Positions 59,054 through 64,000 of a stretch of 64,000 bases of DNA are shown here, one piece after another. The notes beneath the pieces were generated by a model. The model saw only the letters and a program-made list of their open reading frames with translations, did not search any database and was not told the origin of the DNA. Each line of letters begins with the position of its first letter. Position 1 is the stretch's first letter. The stretch comes from Intestinimonas massiliensis (ex Afouda et al. 2020) (lineage in GTDB: Bacteria > Bacillota > Clostridia > Oscillospirales > Oscillospiraceae), in NCBI RefSeq assembly GCF_900626285.1, contig NZ_LR131147.1, positions 2,059,367 through 2,123,366 on the forward strand, written 5' to 3'. A program made the translations under genes and the position numbers.

Positions 59054-61132
59054 TTACTCCACGTCTCGATAATACAGACCTCTGGTGTACTCGTTGGGGC
59101 TCCAGCCCCCCTGATCCAGATACCGCTGGGCCACCTGGACGCACTCCCGGGGATTTTCGGTGGTGAACAGCAGCCGCTGCGCCCACAGGCCCAGCCGCTT
59201 ATAGTCGGCGGTCTTGTCCGCCAGAAACAGCTTTTGGGAATTCAAAAGCTCGTTGCGGCAGCCGGGGGCCTTCACCACCGGGAACCGGGCGCCCTTCCGG
59301 TCGGTGAGGATGTTGGTGTTCTGACAGTTGCAGGAGCCGGTGCGGTTCTTGATGATGCAGTTCTCCATGATCATCAGGGGCAACCGGCCGTAGGTAATGA
59401 GTTCGGTATCCAGGCTCTTGGAGATGTCCCGGATCTGGGGGAATTTCAGCTCAAAGGACAGGGTGAGGGAGGAGAGGCCCAGTCTCTTATATTCTTTCAC
59501 CGCCTGGGAATTATAGACCTCCAGGCCGAAATCTCCCCGGAGGGTGAAGCCCAGCTCCTTTGCTACGGGCAGCATCCCCAGGTTGCCGATGAGGGCGTCG
59601 GTCACCCCCAGGTCCTTCACCTGCCGCAGCTGCTCCTCCACCCGCCCCATCTCCCGGTCCCAGGCGATCCGGGGCAGGATGACCCCGATTTTCGTGCCCG
59701 CCGGGGCCTGGGCCTTCTCCGGGTGGGCGGCCAGCTCCTCCAGGGGGATATACACCATGGCCGGACCCAGGTCCAGCAGCTCCTTTGTCACCTGTTCCGC
59801 CGTGCGCACCGAGACGGTGAGCACCGGCGGCTCCTTCTGATTTTCATACCGGGCGCCGGGGTGATACTCCCCGTGCCGGCGCTTGGGGGGCTCCTCCCGC
59901 TGCTTCGTCAGGCCGTCCAGGGCCTGCCGCCGCAGGGCATTGAGGGCCGCCAGGGGGAGGGACAGGTCGTCCTCCACCAAAGCCCGCACCTTAGCGCAGC
60001 GGTAGGGGGTGCCGCCGGTGCGGGAGAGCTGGGTCTCCACCGCCTCAGGCGTCAGGGGCCGGGTGCGGGCGGCCTCGGGCACCTGGCCCTCCACCGTCAC
60101 CACGCGCCCCTGGGGGTCCTCCACCCCCACGTGGGCGGGCTCGCCGGGGCGGATCATGGCGTAGAAGGTCACCGGCACCCGCTGGGCCTCCCCGCTCTGG
60201 TAGGTGTTGCGGGCGGCGGCAAAGAGCTCGCGGGGCTCCTTCTCCTCCTCCCGGACGCCGAACATGTCGGGACCCTGCTGGTCCAGGTAGTAGCCCTGGG
60301 TGAAGCCCTGCCGGGAGAAGGCGGCCCGCAGCTGCTCCAGCTCCTCCGCCGTGGGCTCCCGGTCCTCCTTGATGGCTCTGGAATAAATCCCGGTGACCAC
60401 CGCCACATACTCCGGCCGCTTCATCCGGCCCTCCAGCTTGACGCAGGCCACCCCCATCTTCCGCAGCTCCCGCAGATGGCCCGCCAGGGACAGGTCCTTC
60501 AGGGACAGGGGGTTGCCGTCGGCCTTGTCCATCCAGCCGTACTTCAGCCGGCAGGGCTGGGCGCACAGGCCCCGGTTGCCGGAGCGGCCCCCGATGACGG
60601 AGGACAGGAAGCACTGGCCGGAATAGCACATGCACAGGGCCCCGTGGGCGAACACCTCGATCTCGATGGGGGAGCGCTCACAGATATACTCGATCTGGTC
60701 CCGGCTCAGCTCCCGGGAGAGCACCGCCCGGCTCATACCCAGGTCGGCCGCCATCTTCACCCCGTCCAGGTTGTGAATGGTCATCTGGGTGGAGGCGTGG
60801 ACGGGCAGGTCGGGGGCCGCCTGCCGCAGCATACGCACCACGCCCATGTCCTGCACCAGCACCGCGTCGGCCCCGATCTGGCTGGCCCGGACGGCAAACT
60901 CCGCCGCCTTCGGCAGCTCCCGGTCGGTGAGCAGGGTGTTGAGGGTCAGGTACACCTTGGCCCCCCGCACATGGCAATAAGAAACCGCCGCCGCAAACTC
61001 CTCCTCCGAGAAATTTTTCGCGTTGCGGCGGGCATTGAAGTCCCCATATCCCAGATAGACGGCGTCAGCGCCGTTCTGTACGGCCGCCGCCACGGCCTCC
61101 ATGGACCCGGCGGGGGCGAGCAGTTCCAGCAT
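59054..61132 (-). CDS. U32 family peptidase (RlhA-like)
   Basis: A 692-aa member of the collagenase-like U32 family, now linked to prephenate-dependent hydroxylation of rRNA (RlhA) and tRNA (TrhP). The barrel begins ELLAPAGSMEAV and continues with LTLNTLLTD and VFAHGALCMCYSGQCFLSS with the cysteine cluster CMCYSGQC, GGRSGNRGLCAQPC and further cysteines at the C-terminus (CIIKNRTGSCNCQ). A DUF3656 region (about 380-460) follows. GGGAGGG precedes ATG 61132. It lies 36 bp from zapA across a hairpin. Confidence 0.9.
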   Translation of the reverse strand: MLELLAPAGSMEAVAAAVQNGADAVYLGYGDFNARRNAKNFSEEEFAAAVSYCHVRGAKVYLTLNTLLTDRELPKAAEFAVRASQIGADAVLVQDMGVVRMLRQAAPDLPVHASTQMTIHNLDGVKMAADLGMSRAVLSRELSRDQIEYICERSPIEIEVFAHGALCMCYSGQCFLSSVIGGRSGNRGLCAQPCRLKYGWMDKADGNPLSLKDLSLAGHLRELRKMGVACVKLEGRMKRPEYVAVVTGIYSRAIKEDREPTAEELEQLRAAFSRQGFTQGYYLDQQGPDMFGVREEEKEPRELFAAARNTYQSGEAQRVPVTFYAMIRPGEPAHVGVEDPQGRVVTVEGQVPEAARTRPLTPEAVETQLSRTGGTPYRCAKVRALVEDDLSLPLAALNALRRQALDGLTKQREEPPKRRHGEYHPGARYENQKEPPVLTVSVRTAEQVTKELLDLGPAMVYIPLEELAAHPEKAQAPAGTKIGVILPRIAWDREMGRVEEQLRQVKDLGVTDALIGNLGMLPVAKELGFTLRGDFGLEVYNSQAVKEYKRLGLSSLTLSFELKFPQIRDISKSLDTELITYGRLPLMIMENCIIKNRTGSCNCQNTNILTDRKGARFPVVKAPGCRNELLNSQKLFLADKTADYKRLGLWAQRLLFTTENPRECVQVAQRYLDQGGWSPNEYTRGLYYRDVE

Positions 61133-61144
61133 GGTATCCCTCCC

Positions 61145-61170
61145 AAAAAGGGGGCACAGGCCCCCTTTTT
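61145..61170. terminator. Hairpin between zapA and the U32 gene
   Basis: AAAAAGGGGG (61145-61154) and CCCCCTTTTT (61161-61170) with a 6-nt loop. On the minus strand it starts at the zapA stop and ends in T5 immediately before the GGGAGGG ribosome binding site of the U32 gene, so it can end or attenuate transcription. Confidence 0.75.
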
Positions 61171-61486
61171 ACTGTTTCTTGTTCTGCAGCTTGAAGATCT
61201 CCCGCTTGGCCTCGGACAGCTCCAGCTTCATCTTGGTGGCTTCCTCCAGGTACTCCTTCAGCTGGCGGCGCAGGTTCTCCGCCGTCTCCACCTCTTTGAA
61301 GTACTCATCGGCGATGTTGACCGCCGCCAGCACCGCTCCGTCCACCAGGGATACTCTGGACCCATCCAGGACCTCCTGCACCTTGGCGTCCACATGGGCG
61401 GCCACCTTCTCGGTATAGCTGGGCTCCTCGCTGCCCACCAGGGTGTATTCCTGACCGGCGATGGTGACGGTGACGCGGTTTTTCAT
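61169..61486 (-). CDS. zapA: Cell division protein ZapA
   Basis: A 105-aa Z-ring stabiliser. The N-terminal strand KNRVTVTIAGQEYTLVG is typical of ZapA, followed by a central helix (YTEKVAAHVDAKVQEVLDG), VDGAVLAAVNIADEYF and a C-terminal coiled coil (LRRQLKEYLEEATKMKLELSEAKRE). ATG 61486 is 6 nt after AGGAGGGG. A sigma-A promoter lies at 61524-61552. Confidence 0.93.
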   Translation of the reverse strand: MKNRVTVTIAGQEYTLVGSEEPSYTEKVAAHVDAKVQEVLDGSRVSLVDGAVLAAVNIADEYFKEVETAENLRRQLKEYLEEATKMKLELSEAKREIFKLQNKKQ

Positions 61487-61523
61487 GGTACCCCTCCTGA
61501 CCATAGTCATAATAAGTTACCCT

Positions 61524-61552
61524 ATTATATCACACATACAGGGAGATGAAAA
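61524..61552 (-). promoter_or_regulatory. zapA promoter
   Basis: On the minus strand TTTTCA (61547-61552), a 17-bp spacer and a perfect TATAAT (61524-61529) preceded by TGA. Confidence 0.65.
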
Positions 61553-61584
61553 ATAAATTCTTCGTGAATTTTCGGGGGATGCAG

Positions 61585-61628
61585 GAAGCCCGCGGACAGA
61601 ATGACCTCTCATTCCGCCTGCGGGCTTC
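61585..61628 (-). terminator. Hairpin after the SurA_N gene
   Basis: GAAGCCCGC (61585-61593) pairs with GCGGGCTTC (61620-61628), with an inner GAATG/CATTC stem. It has no T tract. A second small AAATTC/GAATTT hairpin with a T-rich tail lies at 61554-61570. Confidence 0.4.
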
Positions 61629-61654
61629 TGTCGTCCGGAACCGCCCCTTATGGG

Positions 61655-62269
61655 CTAACCGGCGCCGTTGTAATAAGTGATCTCTTCCCGGGCCTGGGCA
61701 AACAGGTCGGCCACGTAGGTTTCCTGGGCCTGCAGCAGTTCCGGCGGCGGGTTGACTTTCGTAAAGGTCAGCCCGTTTTCTTCGCAGAACTCCTCCCCCA
61801 CCGCGTTCAGGAGCTTCTGCCGCGCGATGGTGCTGGATGCCTGGGCCTCCAGCTCCACAAAGTACTCGTCCACCGTGATGCCGGCCCACTGGCAGTACTC
61901 CTCCAGCAGGGCTTTGCCTTCGGGGAGCGCATAGCCCTGTTTCGCATTCTCCACCATGGCGTCGATCTCGTCCTGGGTGGCAGCGTATCCAAGCCGCTGG
62001 GCTTCCTCCAGCAGAACCGTGTTTTGCAGGAGCTCCGTCAGAATCTCCCGCTCGGTTGGAAGCTCGGCGCCCTCCCCGGCAAGAAACCGGGCCGTGTCGG
62101 AATAGGTCTCCACGTCCGCCTGGTACACCTTTTTCCCGTGATATTCGGCCAAAAGACCGGGTTCATCTGCTGCCGTCCCATCCCCGTGAGACCCGCGGCC
62201 TCCGAGGAGAAGGGCGGCAAGCAGACAGACGCAAACGGCAGCCGCAAGGAAAAGAGATCTCTTTTTCAT
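61655..62269 (-). CDS. SurA_N/PrsA-like secreted protein
   Basis: A 204-aa exported protein with a hydrophobic N-terminal segment (about 4-22) that is a signal anchor or signal peptide without a lipobox. The body is helical and acidic (ILTELLQNTVLLEEAQRLGYAATQDEIDAMVENAKQGY), matching the SurA_N chaperone domain, while the peptidyl-prolyl isomerase domain is absent. It may help fold exported proteins. ATG 62269 is preceded by GCGAGGCG. It has its own promoter. Confidence 0.78.
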   Translation of the reverse strand: MKKRSLFLAAAVCVCLLAALLLGGRGSHGDGTAADEPGLLAEYHGKKVYQADVETYSDTARFLAGEGAELPTEREILTELLQNTVLLEEAQRLGYAATQDEIDAMVENAKQGYALPEGKALLEEYCQWAGITVDEYFVELEAQASSTIARQKLLNAVGEEFCEENGLTFTKVNPPPELLQAQETYVADLFAQAREEITYYNGAG

Positions 62270-62312
62270 ATTAGCGCCTCGCTTTCCAGTCGCACAGCAC
62301 TTTCTCACCATC

Positions 62313-62341
62313 ATTGTATCCTATTTGCTCTGTCCCCGCAA
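62313..62341 (-). promoter_or_regulatory. Promoter of the SurA_N gene
   Basis: On the minus strand TTGCGG (62336-62341), a 17-bp spacer and TACAAT (62313-62318). Confidence 0.6.
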
Positions 62342-62372
62342 TCCTGTTCTGCCGGAAATGTCTGCTGTGGGA

Positions 62373-62402
62373 TTGTGCCCTCCCCCCGGCATGTGGTATG
62401 AT
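62373..62402 (+). promoter_or_regulatory. dnaD promoter candidate
   Basis: TTGTGC (62373-62378), an 18-bp spacer and TATGAT (62397-62402), 37 bp before the DnaD-domain gene. Confidence 0.45.
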
Positions 62403-62438
62403 ATAAAATACGATATTATGGGGAAAGGGGGATGCCCT

Positions 62439-63413
62439 ATGCCGGAGCTGCTGCTGCCGGGCAATATCATATCCATGGACCGCCGGGCGGCCGACCGGCT
62501 CATCGCCGCCGGCAGCGGGGACGGGGCGCTGCTCTATCTGTGGCTGTTGGGCCACGGAGGGGAGCTGGTGCCCTCCGCCGCCCGGAAGGCCTTGAAGTGG
62601 GACGAGATCCGGCTGGAGGAGGCGGTGGCCGCCCTCAAGTCCCTGGGTCTGTCCGACGGCAGCGCCCGACAGGAGGCGCCGCCCCCCGCCGCTCCCGACG
62701 GGCCCCCGGACTACACCGCCGCCGACATCACCCGGGAGCTGGAGCAGGCGGATTCCTCCTTCCCCAGCCTGGTGAATGAGGTGCAGCGGCGGCTGGGCAA
62801 GATTCTGTCCACCTCCGACCTGAAGAGCCTGTACACCCTGTACGACTATTTGGCCCTCCCCGCCGAGGTGATCTGCCTGCTGGTGAGCTGGTGCGTGGAG
62901 GAGTTTGAGCGGAAATACGGCGCCGGCCGGAAGCCCCGCATGTCCCAGATCCAGAAGGAGGGCTTCGTGTGGAAGCGGCTGGGGGTGGACACTGCCCAGG
63001 CCGCCGAAGCCCACCTGAAGCGGCAGGCCCTCTACCGCACCCGGGAGGGGGAGATCCTCAAGCTGCTGGACCTGCCTCCCCGGCCCCTGGTGGAGGGGGA
63101 GCGGAAGAAGGTGGCCGCCTGGACGGACATGGGCTTCGAGGACGGAGCCCTCCGGATGGCCTACGAAAAGACGGTGTACAAGAAGCAGAAGATGGACTGG
63201 GACTATATGAACGGCATCCTGGTCCGGTGGCACCGGAACAACCTGCACACCCCGGCGGAGATCGAGGCGGGGGACAAGCCCCGCCGGAAGGCCGCCGCCC
63301 CCGCCATGCAGGATCAGCCCGCCGTCCCCGGCGATGCCGACCGCCGGGTGCGGGAGGACCTGGCGCGGATGCGGGAATTCATGCGCAAGCAGAACAGACA
63401 GGAGGGGAAGTAA
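62439..63413 (+). CDS. DnaD-domain primosome protein
   Basis: A 324-aa protein with an N-terminal winged-helix-like part (about 1-75: NIISMDRRAADRL, YLWLLGHGGE) and a C-terminal DnaB_2/DnaD domain (about 200-280) with the family motif KKQKMDWDYMNGIL (family YxxxxxxxxYIxxILxxW) ending in LVRWHRNN. It probably takes part in loading the replicative helicase. AAAGGGGG lies 7 nt before ATG 62439; an upstream ATG at 62418 is less likely. The helicase loader gene follows after 3 bp. Confidence 0.85.
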   Translation: MPELLLPGNIISMDRRAADRLIAAGSGDGALLYLWLLGHGGELVPSAARKALKWDEIRLEEAVAALKSLGLSDGSARQEAPPPAAPDGPPDYTAADITRELEQADSSFPSLVNEVQRRLGKILSTSDLKSLYTLYDYLALPAEVICLLVSWCVEEFERKYGAGRKPRMSQIQKEGFVWKRLGVDTAQAAEAHLKRQALYRTREGEILKLLDLPPRPLVEGERKKVAAWTDMGFEDGALRMAYEKTVYKKQKMDWDYMNGILVRWHRNNLHTPAEIEAGDKPRRKAAAPAMQDQPAVPGDADRRVREDLARMREFMRKQNRQEGK

Positions 63414-63416
63414 GCC

Positions 63417-64000
63417 ATGGGATACGAACCTGCCGTCCTCCGGCGGGCCACCCGGCGGCTGGAGGAGCAGCGCAAGCTCCGGGCCGTCCGGCAGGAGCAG
63501 ACCCGGCGGGAGATCTACGCCCGGCTGCCCCGGGTGGCGGAGATCGACAAGGAGCTGAAGGGCACCATCTACCAGATCATTGCCGCCTCCCTGAAGGAGG
63601 GGCGGGACCCGGTGCCCGCCATCGGGGTTATCAAAGACCGGAACCTGGACCTGCAGGCGGAGCGGACCCGCTTGCTCACCGACCACGGCTATTCCCCCGA
63701 CGCCCTGGACGACCGCCCCGCCTGTCCCAAGTGCAGCGACACCGGCTGGGTGGGCAGCCAGATGTGCTCCTGCCTCCGGGCCCTGTGCACCCAGGAGCAG
63801 ATCAAGGAGCTGTCCAAGCTGCTGGACCTGGGGGAGCAGTCCTTTGACAGCTTCTCCCTGGACTGCTACTCCCCCCTGCCCTGGCCGGGGGAGAGCGTGC
63901 CGCCCCGGGAGAACATGGAGTTCATCTACGAGGTGTGTTTGAACTACGCCCAGAAATTCGGCAAGTTCTACTTCCGCAACCTGTTCCTCACCGGGGCCCC
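63417..64000 (+). CDS. dnaC: DnaC-type helicase loader, cut by the window end
   Basis: The first 194 codons of a DnaC/DnaI-type AAA+ helicase loader. The N-terminal half is helical and basic, then a cysteine cluster CPKCSDTGWVGSQMCSCLRALC likely binds zinc, and the fragment ends at the Walker A strand (FRNLFLTGAP), so the ATPase domain continues beyond 64000. AGGAGGGG precedes ATG 63417. It is coupled to the DnaD-domain gene, a usual Clostridial pair. Confidence 0.87.
   Translation, partial: MGYEPAVLRRATRRLEEQRKLRAVRQEQTRREIYARLPRVAEIDKELKGTIYQIIAASLKEGRDPVPAIGVIKDRNLDLQAERTRLLTDHGYSPDALDDRPACPKCSDTGWVGSQMCSCLRALCTQEQIKELSKLLDLGEQSFDSFSLDCYSPLPWPGESVPPRENMEFIYEVCLNYAQKFGKFYFRNLFLTGA

Overview
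The window is high-GC, densely packed Firmicutes chromosome. Strong AGGAGG-type ribosome binding sites, frequent TTG/GTG starts, a two-subunit ThrE exporter, ZapA, DnaD plus a DnaC-type loader, paired FtsH proteases and a SigV/RsiV-like sigma/anti-sigma pair all fit Clostridia. Family content and base composition suggest an Oscillospiraceae gut anaerobe of the Flavonifractor/Pseudoflavonifractor/Lawsonibacter kind; this is inference, since no rRNA or tRNA lies in the window. I saw no CRISPR array, no insertion sequence with a transposase and no phage module.

Layout. 100-12792 (minus): pgeF, secA, then recJ, rel, a small unknown ORF, a D-aspartate ligase homologue, an aspartate racemase homologue, a divergent murE and queG. 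12916-14145: a decayed 3' duplicate of an M42 peptidase gene, then the intact gene. 14202-17850: ybaK, a K+/H+ antiporter, a secreted stalk-domain protein and an unknown protein. 17893-25339: two ftsH genes flanking rlmB and a membrane protein that looks like a P1B-ATPase without its catalytic residues. 25396-31771 (minus): the complete ATP synthase operon atpBEFHAGDC, with four tandem hairpins between atpG and atpD. 31935-35955: a CitA/DcuS-type sensor kinase, its regulator and an NhaC-family antiporter with a short leader ORF. 36436-39564: a membrane-anchored HTH regulator, a lipoprotein and an rRNA uracil methyltransferase. 39631-41815: a lower-GC AraC regulator plus MFS transporter that look acquired. 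41993-43850: two flavodoxin-like proteins and a YczE-like membrane protein. 43956-45821: a metal-exporting P1B-ATPase under two CsoR-type operators. 46098-50950: a split ThrE exporter, a HAD phosphatase, an SGNH hydrolase, a lipoprotein, and an ECF sigma/RsiV pair. 50998-62269 (minus): an envelope and housekeeping block with a GH13 glycosidase, PBP2, an unknown polytopic protein, mreD, mreC, maf, dut, a U32 peptidase, zapA and a SurA_N-like protein. 62439-64000: a DnaD-domain protein and a DnaC-type helicase loader cut by the window end.

How the parts work together. The ligase/racemase/murE group matches the enterococcal pathway that makes D-Asp and attaches it to the peptidoglycan stem; the unusual MurE substrate motif suggests a stem diamino acid other than meso-DAP. 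Three promoters share the unusual pattern AAC-T5 ... CGTCT with 16-17 bp between AAC and CGTC. They lie before the ECF sigma gene itself, before the ThrE exporter and before the stalk-domain protein, which suggests a small envelope-stress regulon controlled by this sigma factor. The other recognisable promoters are ordinary sigma-A types.
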